Notes under the pieces: generated by a model
Told to the model about the DNA's origin: nothing
What the model saw: only the letters and a program-made list of their open reading frames with translations
Databases searched by the model: none
Program-made: the position numbers and the translations under genes
Origin: Crossiella sp. CA-258035
Lineage (GTDB): Bacteria > Actinomycetota > Actinomycetes > Mycobacteriales > Pseudonocardiaceae
Length of the DNA: 64,000 bases
Reading direction: 5' to 3'
NCBI RefSeq assembly: GCF_030064675.1
Contig: NZ_CP116413.1
Location: 95,001-159,000 of the forward strand
In this document: in pieces, positions 35,786-44,223 of the stretch
How the letters are laid out: every line of letters starts with the position of its first letter
Numbering within the stretch: the first letter of the stretch is position 1

Positions 35786-35812
35786 TTGGCACTCATGACC
35801 GGCGAGTGCTAA
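35786..35812. promoter_or_regulatory. CIRCE element (HrcA operator) upstream of hsp20
   Basis: TTGGCACTC at 35786-35794 and GAGTGCTAA at 35804-35812 are separated by exactly 9 bases. This is the CIRCE consensus TTAGCACTC-N9-GAGTGCTAA with a single mismatch. It ends 36 bases before the hsp20 ATG. HrcA bound here would block transcription until heat stress. The site lies in the intergenic region shared with the DevR-like regulator. Confidence 0.88.
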
Positions 35813-35848
35813 AACCGCCGGTGAGGAACCTGGAAAGGGTGAAAGAAC

Positions 35849-36325
35849 ATGGCTCTTGCAGTCCGTTCCACGTGGGACCCGTTCACCGCGCTGGTCCGCC
35901 AGTTCGACCGTGACGTCTTCGAGGGCCTGACCCGTTCAGCGCCCGCCGCCCAGGGCTTTGTGCCCGCCGCGGACGTCCGCAAGGACGGCGCCGACGTGGT
36001 GCTCACGCTGGAACTGCCCGGCGTCGACGTGGCCAAGGACGTCGAGGTCGAGGTGGCCGAGCGCCGCCTGACCATCAGCGGCCGCAGGCACGACGAGCAC
36101 TCCGAGGAGCAGGGCGGCCTGATCCGCAAGGAGATCCGGCACGGCGAGTTCCGGCGCGAGTTCTCCCTGCCCGCCGGCGTCACCGCCGAGCAGATCGAGG
36201 CCGACTACGACCGCGGCCTGCTCAAGGTCCGCATCCGCGAGGTGGTGAAGGTGCCTGCCGCACCGGCGAAGATCGCCATCCGCGGCGGCGAGACCACCGA
36301 GCGCCCGGCCGTCGAGGCAGGCTGA
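35849..36325 (+). CDS. Hsp20 family small heat-shock protein
   Basis: A 158-residue chaperone that holds unfolding proteins. The alpha-crystallin domain spans about residues 40-135: FVPAADVRKDGADVVLTLELPGV, VEVAERRLTISGRR and the GxLxVRI-type end DYDRGLLKVRIREV. A short C-terminal tail follows with an IAIRGG stretch. AAAGGG lies before the ATG. A CIRCE element sits directly upstream, so HrcA control is expected, and a bidirectional terminator follows. Confidence 0.95.
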   Translation: MALAVRSTWDPFTALVRQFDRDVFEGLTRSAPAAQGFVPAADVRKDGADVVLTLELPGVDVAKDVEVEVAERRLTISGRRHDEHSEEQGGLIRKEIRHGEFRREFSLPAGVTAEQIEADYDRGLLKVRIREVVKVPAAPAKIAIRGGETTERPAVEAG

Positions 36326-36338
36326 CCAACAGCGAACA

Positions 36339-36379
36339 AAAGGGGCATTCCCGTGCTTGCACCACGGGAATGCCCCTTT
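36339..36379. terminator. Bidirectional terminator of hsp20 and the ABM gene
   Basis: A perfect 17-bp stem (36339-36355 with 36363-36379) with a 7-nt loop. T residues end the stem on the plus strand, and the minus strand continues as TTTTGTT. It lies between convergent genes and should serve both. Confidence 0.9.
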
Positions 36380-36399
36380 CGCGTTCAGCGTACGCCGGA

Positions 36400-36684
36400 T
36401 CAGGGGTCCTCGACCGCGGAAACCCGGTAGCGGGCCACCGAGGCGTCCCTGATCTGCGCGGTCTGCGCCGAGTCCGGGCCGTCGCCGCGGAAACGGGCCA
36501 GGTCCTCATCGCACTCCCAGCGCTCGAACACGGTGATCCGGCCGGGCAGCAACGGGTCCGGTGCGAGGACGAAGGCGTGGCAGCCGTGCGCGGCCCTGGC
36601 CAGCTCGATCGCGGGCAGGCAGTCCCGCAGGTAGGCGTCCCTGGTCTCCGGATCGACGTCCAGCCAGCCCGCGATGATGATCAC
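36400..36684 (-). CDS. Antibiotic biosynthesis monooxygenase (ABM) domain protein
   Basis: A 94-residue single ABM ferredoxin-like domain: MIIIAGWLDVDPETRDAYL, CHAFVLAPDPLLPGRITVFERWECDEDLARF. Such small dimeric proteins act as cofactor-free monooxygenases or are of unknown use; the conserved 'ERW' strand is present. It follows the macro-domain gene by 12 bases and likely shares its transcript. Confidence 0.85.
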   Translation of the reverse strand: MIIIAGWLDVDPETRDAYLRDCLPAIELARAAHGCHAFVLAPDPLLPGRITVFERWECDEDLARFRGDGPDSAQTAQIRDASVARYRVSAVEDP

Positions 36685-36696
36685 GGGCCTAGCTTC

Positions 36697-37278
36697 TCAG
36701 TTCCGGGAGCCGAAGACCTCGTCCCACGCCGCGGTGACCTGGCGGCCGCAGGTCGAAGGGTCCACTCCGCCGACCCCGGTGCCCAGTCCGGGCAGCGCGA
36801 TCGAGCGGACCGCCTGGCGCACCGGGGTGCCGTCCTCCAGCCTGCCCTCCAGCCAGAGCCGGAACACCGCGCGGGCGGCCAGGTACGGGTGCACGGTGTC
36901 CTTGGGCAGCAGCTCGCCGGGCACCCGCATGGTGGGCGCGCTGATCAGCCACTGCGGGGCCGCCTCGCCGGTGGGCACGATCAGCGCCTCGCCGACCGGC
37001 AGTTCACCGCCGTGCAGGGCCAGCACCGCGCTGCGCACGTACTGCTCGACCTGGGGGAAGGCGGTGGCGTAGACCGCGTCGATGCCGCCGCGCATCCAGC
37101 CGTAGGAGTTGGCCGGGCTGACCACCGCGTCCACGTCGAGGTCCAGCACCGAACCCTGGTGCACCTCGACCCCGGCGCGGCCGGCCGCCGCGCGCTCCCA
37201 CTCCCAGCCGAGCGGGCCGGCCACGGCGCACAGCACCAGGCGTGGCACTGCCGCCTTCGGTTGCACTTTCCCGGTCAC
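36697..37278 (-). CDS. Macro domain protein
   Basis: About 193 residues from GTG 37278 (an ATG 48 bases upstream is also open). Macro-domain marks: VSPANSYGWMRGGIDAVYATAFPQVEQYV, where the Asn and Gly-Gly contact ADP-ribose, GEALIVPTG, and the phosphate loop ALPGLGTGVGGVDP. It should bind ADP-ribose or related nucleotides and may remove ADP-ribose from targets. No PARP/ADP-ribosyltransferase partner is nearby. First gene of a two-gene unit with the ABM protein. Confidence 0.88.
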   Translation of the reverse strand: MTGKVQPKAAVPRLVLCAVAGPLGWEWERAAAGRAGVEVHQGSVLDLDVDAVVSPANSYGWMRGGIDAVYATAFPQVEQYVRSAVLALHGGELPVGEALIVPTGEAAPQWLISAPTMRVPGELLPKDTVHPYLAARAVFRLWLEGRLEDGTPVRQAVRSIALPGLGTGVGGVDPSTCGRQVTAAWDEVFGSRN

Positions 37279-37419
37279 GCCCCAAGCATCGCCGGTCACG
37301 GGGAAAGCATTGCAGCAAACCAACACGGCCGGTCACCGGGTCTTCCACCAGTCGGGTGGGTGTTCTCACGGTTGAGAGCAAGGACACAGCGGCCTCCCGC
37401 TACCGGGTTAGGGTGAGGT

Positions 37420-38340
37420 ATGCCGCGCATCGCCTACTTGGGGCCGGAACGAACCTTCACCGAACAGGCGACCCGGCGTCTGTTCGACCCGGCCGCCCAC
37501 GAGCTGGTCCCGGCCACCACGGTCGCCGCGGCACTGGAGAGCGTCCGGCTGGACAAGGTCGAGGCCGCGGTGGTGCCGGTGGAGAACTCGGTGGAGGGCT
37601 CGGTGCCGCCCACCCTGGACGGCCTGGCCCTGGGCAGCCCGCTGGTCGCGGTGGCCGAGACCGTGCTGCCGGTGCGCTTCACCGTGCTGGTCCGGCCCGG
37701 CACCACGGCCGCCGACATCCGCACCGTGACCAGCCACCCGCACGCGCTGGCCCAGGTCAGGGAGTGGCTGGCGGCCAACCTGCCGGGCGCGGCCGAGCTG
37801 GCCACCACCTCCACCGCGGCCGCCGCGGTCGCGGTGGCGCAGGGCAGCGCGGACGCGGCGATCACCGCGCCGATCGCGGCCGAGGGCTCCGCGCTGACCG
37901 CGCTGGCCACCGACATCGGCGACGTGGCCGACGCGGTGACCCGGTTCCTGCTGGTCCGCAAGCCCGGCCCGCTGCCGGCGCCGACCGGCAACGACCGCAC
38001 CTCGATCGTGGTGGTCACCGAGAACCGGCCGGGCTCGCTGTCGGCGGTGCTGGTCGAGCTGGCCCTGCGCGGGATCGACCTGTGCCGGATCGAGTCCCGG
38101 CCGACCAGGGAGAAGCTGGGCGTCTACCGGTTCTTCCTCGACTTCGCCGGGCACATCGCCGAGCCCAGGGTCGGCGACGCGCTGGCCGCCCTGCACCGGA
38201 GTTGCTCCGACGTGCGCTTCCTCGGCTCCTTCCCGCGCGCCGACGGCCAGTCGCCGCCCCCGGCGCCGGGCACCGGCGCGGCCGAGTTCACCGAGGCCGG
38301 CCAGTGGCTGGCCCAGGTGCGCGCGGGCGAGCGGGCATGA
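37420..38340 (+). CDS. pheA: Prephenate dehydratase
   Basis: A 306-residue enzyme turning prephenate to phenylpyruvate for phenylalanine synthesis. Catalytic domain about 1-185: IAYLGPERTFTEQA, VVPVENSVEGSV, HPHALAQVREWL and the TRF motif in DAVTRFLLV with the active-site Thr. ACT domain about 195-280: NRPGSLSAVLVELALRGIDLCRIESRPTREKLGVYRFFLD, with the ESRP site for phenylalanine feedback. It is a stand-alone dehydratase without chorismate mutase. It is coupled by ATGA to the next gene, as in mycobacteria. Confidence 0.97.
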   Translation: MPRIAYLGPERTFTEQATRRLFDPAAHELVPATTVAAALESVRLDKVEAAVVPVENSVEGSVPPTLDGLALGSPLVAVAETVLPVRFTVLVRPGTTAADIRTVTSHPHALAQVREWLAANLPGAAELATTSTAAAAVAVAQGSADAAITAPIAAEGSALTALATDIGDVADAVTRFLLVRKPGPLPAPTGNDRTSIVVVTENRPGSLSAVLVELALRGIDLCRIESRPTREKLGVYRFFLDFAGHIAEPRVGDALAALHRSCSDVRFLGSFPRADGQSPPPAPGTGAAEFTEAGQWLAQVRAGERA

Positions 38341-38963
38341 GCTCGTTACGACTGATGCTGGTGCGGCACGGCCAGACCCCGGCCAACGTCCGGCACGCGC
38401 TGGACTCCAAGCCGCCCGGCCCGCCGCTGACCGCCGAGGGCCGCCGCCAGGCCGACAAGCTGGCCGAGGAACTGGCCACCGAGCCGGTCACCGCGGTCTA
38501 CGCCAGCGTCGCGGTGCGCGCCCAGATGACGGCGGCCCCGGTCGCGCTGCGGCACGGGGTGCCGGTGCGGGTGATCGAGGGCGTGCACGAGACCCAGGTC
38601 GGCCCCGAGCTGGAGGGCCGCAACGACGACGCGGCGATCCGGGAGTTCAGCCGGGTGGTGGACCGCTGGCTGGACGGCGACCTGGCCGGCTCCGCGCCCG
38701 GCGGCGAGACCGGGTTCCAGGTGGTCGAGCGGTTCAGCGCGGCGGTGCGCCAGATCGCCGCCGAGCACAGCGACGGGGTGGTGGTGCTGGTCAGCCACGG
38801 CGCGGCGATCCGGCTGATGGCGGTGCACCTGCTCGACGGCAGCACCGACGTGCTCGCCGGGCACCCGTACCTGCCCAACACCGGCCGGGTGGTGCTGGAG
38901 GCCGACCCGGACAGCTCGGGTGGCTGGCGGTTCGTGGAGTGGCTCGGGATCGAGAGGATCTAG
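38337..38963 (+). CDS. Histidine phosphatase (phosphoglycerate-mutase-like)
   Basis: A 208-residue phosphatase of the branch-1 histidine superfamily. The catalytic RHG is in LMLVRHGQTPANV; the second His is in VLVSHGAAIRLMAVHLL; Glu in EGVHETQVG is the likely proton donor. Substrate unknown. Its ATG overlaps the pheA stop by 4 bases, the same order as the mycobacterial pheA-Rv3837c pair. Its 3' end overlaps the convergent metallopeptidase gene by 4 bases. Confidence 0.93.
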   Translation: MSSLRLMLVRHGQTPANVRHALDSKPPGPPLTAEGRRQADKLAEELATEPVTAVYASVAVRAQMTAAPVALRHGVPVRVIEGVHETQVGPELEGRNDDAAIREFSRVVDRWLDGDLAGSAPGGETGFQVVERFSAAVRQIAAEHSDGVVVLVSHGAAIRLMAVHLLDGSTDVLAGHPYLPNTGRVVLEADPDSSGGWRFVEWLGIERI

Positions 38964-39310
38964 CCCCAGCCCAGTTCGTGCAGCTTGGCGTCGTCGATGC
39001 CGAAGTGGTGCGCGATCTCGTGCACCACGGTGATCGCCACCTCCTCGACCACGTCGTCCTCGGTCTCGCAGATGTCCAGGATGGCGTCCCGGTAGATGGT
39101 GATCCGGTCCGGCAGCACGCCGCCGTAGTCGGTGTTGCGCTCGGTCAGCGCGATGCCCTCGTACAGCCCCAGCAGCCCGGACTCCTCCGGGTGCCGGGGC
39201 TCGACGAAGACGGCCACGTTGTCCATCGCCCTGGCCAGTTCGGGCGGCACCTCGTCCAGCGCCTCGCCGACCAGCTCGTCGAACCGGCCGGGCGTCATGT
39301 CCACCGGCAC
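38960..39310 (-). CDS. Metallopeptidase family protein (minizincin type)
   Basis: A 116-residue small zinc protein from GTG 39310; an ATG at 39298 would give 112 residues. The zincin motif HEIAHHFGIDD (HExxH followed by downstream His/Asp) is near the C-terminus; FDELVGEALDEVPPELARAMDNVAVFVE opens the chain. Members are compact putative metallopeptidases of unknown substrate. It corresponds in position to mycobacterial Rv3836, between the phosphatase and the septum-formation gene. Confidence 0.9.
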   Translation of the reverse strand: MPVDMTPGRFDELVGEALDEVPPELARAMDNVAVFVEPRHPEESGLLGLYEGIALTERNTDYGGVLPDRITIYRDAILDICETEDDVVEEVAITVVHEIAHHFGIDDAKLHELGWG

Positions 39311-39312
39311 GG

Positions 39313-40422
39313 CTAGCCGCCGGTGGAGGTGGGGGTGGCCGGCGCGCCGCCGCCAGGGGTGCCGCCGGGGTGCTCGGAGTTGGCGTTGGTGGGCACCACG
39401 GTCTCCTCCGCCTTCACCTCGGTGCCAGGGCTGCCCGCGGGGGCCGGGGCGCCCGGCGGCAGCTTGGACAGCAGCACCGGCGCCTGCTCCTTGCCGACCA
39501 GCACATCGCCCTTGACGCTGCCGTGCACCGGAGCCAGCCCACTCTTGTCCGGCAGCCGCGCGCCGACCTTGCACTCCACCCGGCGCGCGCCGGCCAGCCA
39601 GCTCTCCTGCTTGAGGGTGTCCCAGAACACGATCAGGCCCTTGCGGCTGACCACGTCCTGGCCGCCGGCGAACTCCGCCGCGGTCCTCGGGCACTCCGCG
39701 GCCAGCAGCTCGTCCTGCTTGGCCTCGGCCGGGAACTCCTGCGGGAACCGGGCGCCGAGGTTGACCACGCCGACCACCTCGTAGGCGTGCGGCCGGTCGC
39801 ACTGCACCGGGTCGTAGACCTGCTTGCCGCTGATGCCAAGGCACATGCCCGGCGGGTGCACGTTGGACGGGTCAGCGGTCTTCGCGCTGCCCGCCGTCGG
39901 GAACAGCAGCCCGGACGGGCCCGCGTCCTGCATGCCGCACCAGACCTTGCGCTCCCCGGAGTTCCAGCTCTTCTCGCCGGAGCGCAGCAGGTTCACGCCG
40001 AGCTTGCCGTTGGGGTCGAACCGGCCGTCCAGGTACTGCACGGACATCTCGGTGCAGCGGTCAGCGGCGATGCCCTCCCAGCGGATCGCGTCCGGGAACG
40101 GCGAGCCCGGCGGGAAGTCCGCGGCCAGGTCGACCGAGCCGGTGATCTCGAACAGGTGCGGTTTGTCGCATTCCACCCGGCGCGCGTCGCCCGCGTCCTG
40201 GCGGGTCCAGGTCAGGCAGGTGCCGGGCGGCGCGTCCCGAACCGCGCTGGCCGGGCCGTCGGTCTCCCCTGCGACCTCGGGGCCGACGTGCCACCCTAGG
40301 ACGGTGCTCAGCACCAGGACCATCAGCGCACCGGCGAACGCCCCTGCCATCACGCGGCGGGTGCTTGCCGTGTTGTTCATGAGGCGAATCCGATCAGCGG
40401 TCGACGTCTGGGGCTCTGGCAT
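39313..40422 (-). CDS. Septum formation family protein
   Basis: About 369 residues from ATG 40422; ATGs at 40434 and 40380 are alternatives and none has a strong ribosome site. One membrane segment follows the start (about 30-48 of this model), then an outer region with two repeats of the Septum_form domain, each beginning with a Cys-containing strand and a 'C-x-x-P-H-x-[FY]-E-[IV]-x-G' motif (KPHLFEITGSVDL and RPHAYEVVGVVNL). The C-terminal 70 residues are Pro/Gly-rich. It matches mycobacterial Rv3835 in place and build; cell-division involvement is only suggested by the family name. Confidence 0.85.
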   Translation of the reverse strand: MPEPQTSTADRIRLMNNTASTRRVMAGAFAGALMVLVLSTVLGWHVGPEVAGETDGPASAVRDAPPGTCLTWTRQDAGDARRVECDKPHLFEITGSVDLAADFPPGSPFPDAIRWEGIAADRCTEMSVQYLDGRFDPNGKLGVNLLRSGEKSWNSGERKVWCGMQDAGPSGLLFPTAGSAKTADPSNVHPPGMCLGISGKQVYDPVQCDRPHAYEVVGVVNLGARFPQEFPAEAKQDELLAAECPRTAAEFAGGQDVVSRKGLIVFWDTLKQESWLAGARRVECKVGARLPDKSGLAPVHGSVKGDVLVGKEQAPVLLSKLPPGAPAPAGSPGTEVKAEETVVPTNANSEHPGGTPGGGAPATPTSTGG

Positions 40423-40542
40423 CCTCTCCATCATGCCGTGAGGCCCCCATTGCATACGGCCATCCGGGTGACGTGTATTGCTATTCAGCCTTCTTGCTCC
40501 GTCACAGGGACGACGTAGGTACGGTGCCGCCGGGAGTGGTCG

Positions 40543-41121
40543 ATGACTGAGAACGTGAATCCGGGTAACCAGCAGCCTCCTGTGCCTCCCAGGCGAGGAC
40601 AGGTTAGCCACCAGGACCCGAGTACGACGAGGGCCCGTCCGCCGACCCTGGCCGAGCAACGTGCTCGTCAGGAGGCCGAGCAGGCGGAGCTGGCACAGCG
40701 TCAGGCGGAGATCGCCGAGGCCGAGCGCAAGGCCAAGCTGCGCAAACGGCTGCTCATCGGCGGCGGGGTGACCGTGGGCGTGGTCGCGCTGGTGGCCATC
40801 TGGTACGCCGCGCAGCAGCCCGACGACGTCACCGCGCGCTGCGTCGACCAGAACGGCGTGGTGGTCGACGACGACTACTGCGACGACGACTACGCGCGCT
40901 CGCACGGCGCCTCCGGCCACAGCGGCGGGGTGTTCATCTACAGCGGCGGCCGCCAGTACAGCTACAACTACGGCGGCAGCGGCAGCTACGGGCAGAAGAT
41001 CACCGGCGGCAGCTCGGTGCGGCCCAAGGACGCCAACATCACCACCGCCAGCGGCAAGTCCATCCAGCGCGGCGGCTTCGGCATCCGCGGTGGCAGCGGC
41101 GGCTCCAGCGGAGGCAGCTGA
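40543..41121 (+). CDS. Membrane protein of the GSP-synthase/DUF350 module
   Basis: A 192-residue protein with no firm family assignment. A polar N-terminus with a Glu/Ala/Arg coiled-coil stretch (about 35-66) leads to one membrane segment (about 70-88), an acidic Cys-bearing region (CVDQNGVVVDDDYCDDDYA) and a Gly/Ser/Tyr-rich tail. The acidic Cys-Cys segment and Gly/Tyr-rich tail recall enterobacterial YgiB/YjfM (DUF1190), which also sit beside glutathionylspermidine-synthase-like genes. It ends 2 bases before that gene here. Confidence 0.75.
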   Translation: MTENVNPGNQQPPVPPRRGQVSHQDPSTTRARPPTLAEQRARQEAEQAELAQRQAEIAEAERKAKLRKRLLIGGGVTVGVVALVAIWYAAQQPDDVTARCVDQNGVVVDDDYCDDDYARSHGASGHSGGVFIYSGGRQYSYNYGGSGSYGQKITGGSSVRPKDANITTASGKSIQRGGFGIRGGSGGSSGGS

Positions 41122-41123
41122 CC

Positions 41124-42293
41124 GTGCGTCGCGAGACCTCAGCGCCGCGCCCCGACTGGGAGTCGCGGATCGCCGGGCAGGGCCTGGTCTACGGCTCCCC
41201 GGCCACCTACGCCGACGGCAGCCGCCGCCCGTACTGGGACGAGTCGGTGCACTACGTCTTCGAGCTCGACGAGGTGCTGGCCATGGAGGCCGACGTCGAG
41301 CTGCTGCACTCGATGTGCCTGGACGCGGTGGACAACGTGGTGACCACCGAGCGGTTCAAGGACTTCGGCATCCCGGAGTGGGTGTGGCCGGCCATCGCCG
41401 AGTCCTGGCGGCGGCACGACCCGCACCTCTACGGCCGCTTCGACCTGCGCTACGACGGCTCCGGCCCGGCCAAGCTGCTGGAGTACAACGCGGACACCCC
41501 GACCTCCCTGCTGGAGGCCGCGGTGGTGCAGTGGAACTGGCTGCAGGAGACGCACGAGGGCCACGACCAGTGGAACTCCATCCACGAGAAGCTGGTGGAG
41601 CGCTGGGGCGAGCTGGCCGACAAGCTGCCCTCGCCGCTGGTGCACTTCACCTTCTCCGGCGCGGACGCCAGCGGCGAGGACCACATCACCGCGGCCTACC
41701 TGCAGGAGACCGCGGCCGAGGCCGGGCTGGACACGGTGGGCCTGGCCATCGAGGAGATCGGCTGGGACCCGGTGCTGCACCGGTTCGTCGACCTCCGCGA
41801 GGACCCGATGGGCACGGTGGCCAAGCTCTACCCGTGGGAGTGGCTGGTCGACGACCCGTTCGGCAGGCACGCGGTGGAGACGCTGCCGGGCACGCTGTGG
41901 ATCGAGCCGCTGTGGAAGATGCTGCTGTCCAACAAGGCGCTGCTCGCGGTGCTGTGGGAGATGTACCCGGGGCACCCGAACCTGCTGCCCGCCTACCTCA
42001 ACGAACCCGGCTTCCTCACCGAGTACGTGAAGAAGCCGCTGCTCGGCCGGGAAGGCGCCAACATCGACATCGTGGCGCCCGGCATGGAGCAGCGCACCGG
42101 CGGCGTGTACGGCGCCGAGGGGTTCGTCTACCAGTTGTTCTCGCCGCTGCCGGAGTTCGACGGGATGCGGCCGGTGCTCGGCGCCTGGGTGGTCGGCGAC
42201 CACTCCGCGGGGCTGGGCATCAGGGAGACGGTCGGTCTGGTGACCGACGACGGCGCGGCGTTCGTGCCGCACCGGATTCCGCAGTCGTCGTAG
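41124..42293 (+). CDS. Glutathionylspermidine synthase-like ATP-grasp ligase
   Basis: A 389-residue protein of the GSP_synth family (YgiC/YjfC-like). It holds the conserved RPYWDESVHYVFE opening, RFDLRYDGSGPAKLLEYNADTPTSLLEAAVVQW, LVKxx-like YPWEWLVDDPFG, and the C-terminal ATP-grasp parts LLAVLWEMYPGHPNLLPAY, YVKKPLLGREGANI and GxWVVGDHSAGLGIRE. It lacks the amidase half of true glutathionylspermidine synthetase. It should form an amide bond between a carboxylate and an amine; actinomycetes lack glutathione, so the true substrate differs. Middle gene of a three-gene unit. Confidence 0.92.
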   Translation: MRRETSAPRPDWESRIAGQGLVYGSPATYADGSRRPYWDESVHYVFELDEVLAMEADVELLHSMCLDAVDNVVTTERFKDFGIPEWVWPAIAESWRRHDPHLYGRFDLRYDGSGPAKLLEYNADTPTSLLEAAVVQWNWLQETHEGHDQWNSIHEKLVERWGELADKLPSPLVHFTFSGADASGEDHITAAYLQETAAEAGLDTVGLAIEEIGWDPVLHRFVDLREDPMGTVAKLYPWEWLVDDPFGRHAVETLPGTLWIEPLWKMLLSNKALLAVLWEMYPGHPNLLPAYLNEPGFLTEYVKKPLLGREGANIDIVAPGMEQRTGGVYGAEGFVYQLFSPLPEFDGMRPVLGAWVVGDHSAGLGIRETVGLVTDDGAAFVPHRIPQSS

Positions 42294-42345
42294 TCCACAC
42301 TGGACCGTCCAACGCAGACGGTCGGGTAACTAGGAGGAACCCCAA

Positions 42346-42813
42346 GTGTCCAACCTGATGACCGTGTCCAGCCTCGCGCTGGAGCCCGGCTTCGGCGCCA
42401 ACGTCGTCCGCGGCATCGGGGCCATCGCGCTGTACGCGGTGGTTGGCCTGCTGCTCATGCTGGTCGGCTTCTACGCCATCGACCTGACCACCCCCGGCAA
42501 GCTCAACCAGATGGTGCGGGCGGGCTCGCCGAACGCGGTGGTGATCACCGCGTCCGGGCTGCTCAGCATGGCCTTCATCGTGGTGGTGGCCATCTACAAC
42601 GCGGCGGGCAAGCTCACCGAGGGCCTGCTGCTGGCGCTGATCTTCGGCCTGGTCGGCATCATCGTGCAGGTGCTCGCGGTGCGGCTGCTGGAGTGGGCCA
42701 CCCGGATCGACATCGGCGCCATCCTGCGCGCGGACCAGTTCACCCCGGCCAGCCTGGTCGTCGCCTCGGCGCACCTGGGCCTCGGCCTGGTGGTCGCGGT
42801 CGCCATCAGCTGA
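42346..42813 (+). CDS. DUF350 membrane protein
   Basis: A 155-residue protein with four membrane segments arranged as the DUF350 (YjfL) fold: GIGAIALYAVVGLLLMLVGFYAIDLTTPGKL, the conserved Asp-Leu-Thr-Pro-Gly after TM1, then paired hydrophobic helices up to the end. GTG start with AGGAGGAACC upstream. It closes the three-gene unit; in E. coli the equivalent YjfL is also encoded with YjfC and YjfM. Function unknown. Confidence 0.9.
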   Translation: MSNLMTVSSLALEPGFGANVVRGIGAIALYAVVGLLLMLVGFYAIDLTTPGKLNQMVRAGSPNAVVITASGLLSMAFIVVVAIYNAAGKLTEGLLLALIFGLVGIIVQVLAVRLLEWATRIDIGAILRADQFTPASLVVASAHLGLGLVVAVAIS

Positions 42814-42823
42814 TCTCCACCGG

Positions 42824-42860
42824 CGCGGCGGGCGGGGTCCGGCTGGACCCGCCCGCCGCG
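42824..42860 (+). terminator. Terminator of the GSP-synthase/DUF350 unit
   Basis: A 16-bp GC-rich stem with one bulged G (42824-42840 with 42845-42860) and a GGCT loop, 11 bases after the DUF350 stop. It separates the unit from serS. Confidence 0.8.
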
Positions 42861-42895
42861 TTGATCACCCTGGTCAGGCGCTAGGCTGACCGACT

Positions 42896-44164
42896 GTGAT
42901 CGACCTCAAGACCCTCCGCGAGAACCCGGACCTGGTGCGCGCCTCGCAGCGTGCCAGGGGCGAAGACCCGGCGCTGGTGGACGCGCTGCTGAGTGCGGAC
43001 GAGCGGCGGCGCTCCGTGGTCTCCAGGGCCGACACCCTGCGAGGTGAGCAGAAGGCCTTTGGCAAGCAGGTCGGCCGGGCACAGGGCGAGGAGCGCGCGG
43101 CGCTGCTGGCCAAGGGCAAGGAGCTGGCCGCCGAGGTGAAGGCGGCCGAGGCCGAGCAGCACGAGGCGGAGGCAGAGTTCGTCGCCGCCCAGCGCCGGAT
43201 CTCCAACATCATCGTGGACGGCATCCCGCACGGCGGCGAGGACGACTACGTCGTGCTCAAGCACGTCGGCCAGCCGCGCGAGTTCGACTTCACGCCCAAG
43301 GACCACCTGGAGCTGGCCGAGGGCCTCGGCGCGATCGACATGGAGCGCGGGGCCAAGGTCTCCGGCTCGCGGTTCTACTTCCTCACCGGGGTCGGCGCGC
43401 AGCTCCAGCTGGCGCTGCTCAACCTGGGCGCGCAGCAGGCCGTCGCGGCCGGTTTCTCGTTGATGATCCCGCCGGTGCTGGTGCGTCCGGAGATCATGGA
43501 GGGCACCGGCTTCCTGGGCGCGCACGCCAGCGAGGTCTACCGGCTGCGCGATGACGACCTGTACCTGGTGGGCACCTCCGAGGTGCCGATGGCCGGGTAC
43601 CACTCGGACGAGATCATCGACCTCACGCACGGGCCCAAGCGGTACGCGGGCTGGTCCTCCTGCTTCCGCCGCGAGGCCGGCTCCTACGGCAAGGACACCC
43701 GCGGCATCATCCGGGTGCACCAGTTCGACAAGATCGAGATGTTCTCCTACTGTCAGCCGCAGGACGCCGAGGCCGAGCACCAGCGCCTGCTGACCTGGGA
43801 AGAGGAGATGCTGGCCAAGGTCGAGCTGCCGTACCGGGTGATCGACACCGCCGCGGGCGACCTGGGCGCCAGCGCGGCCCGCAAGTTCGACTGCGAGGCC
43901 TGGCTGCCCACCCAGCAGACCTACCGCGAGGTCACCTCGACCTCCAACTGCACCACCTTCCAGGCCCGCCGCCTCGGCGCCCGCTACCGGGACGCCGACG
44001 GCAAGCCGCAGGTCGCGGCCACGCTCAACGGAACGCTGGCCACCACCAGGTGGATCGTGTCCATCCTGGAGAACCACCAGCAGGAGGACGGTTCGGTGCG
44101 CCTGCCCGAGGCGCTGCGGCCGTTCTTCGGCGGGGCGGACGCGCTGAAGCCGGTCAGTCGCTAA
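42896..44164 (+). CDS. serS: Seryl-tRNA synthetase
   Basis: A 422-residue class II synthetase. N-terminal coiled-coil arm about 1-105 ([13 protein letters not shown] and Glu/Lys-rich helices) that grips the tRNA long arm; catalytic core with [15 protein letters not shown], motif 2 [25 protein letters not shown] and motif 3 [21 protein letters not shown] start. Essential for charging tRNA-Ser. In mycobacteria serS also lies near pheA and the septum-formation gene. Confidence 0.98.
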   Translation: MIDLKTLRENPDLVRASQRARGEDPALVDALLSADERRRSVVSRADTLRGEQKAFGKQVGRAQGEERAALLAKGKELAAEVKAAEAEQHEAEAEFVAAQRRISNIIVDGIPHGGEDDYVVLKHVGQPREFDFTPKDHLELAEGLGAIDMERGAKVSGSRFYFLTGVGAQLQLALLNLGAQQAVAAGFSLMIPPVLVRPEIMEGTGFLGAHASEVYRLRDDDLYLVGTSEVPMAGYHSDEIIDLTHGPKRYAGWSSCFRREAGSYGKDTRGIIRVHQFDKIEMFSYCQPQDAEAEHQRLLTWEEEMLAKVELPYRVIDTAAGDLGASAARKFDCEAWLPTQQTYREVTSTSNCTTFQARRLGARYRDADGKPQVAATLNGTLATTRWIVSILENHQQEDGSVRLPEALRPFFGGADALKPVSR

Positions 44165-44186
44165 CAGTTTCGGGTTAGTCTCGGAA

Positions 44187-44204
44187 TGAGACAGTGCTGT
44201 CTCA
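44187..44204. promoter_or_regulatory. Palindromic operator before the TetR gene
   Basis: TGAGACAGTGCTGTCTCA has perfect 8-bp arms (TGAGACAG/CTGTCTCA) and a 2-base centre. It ends 19 bases before the TetR ATG, the normal place for autorepression by a TetR-family protein; the coupled efflux gene would be controlled with it. Confidence 0.75.
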
Positions 44205-44223
44205 CCGGTGGTAGCGTCGTCTC

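Noticed and set aside
35742-35848. DevR/DosR box or HspR (HAIR) site before hsp20
   Set aside because: Neither the GGGACT...AGTCCC pattern nor CTTGAGT-N7-ACTCAAG is present; only the CIRCE dyad fits.
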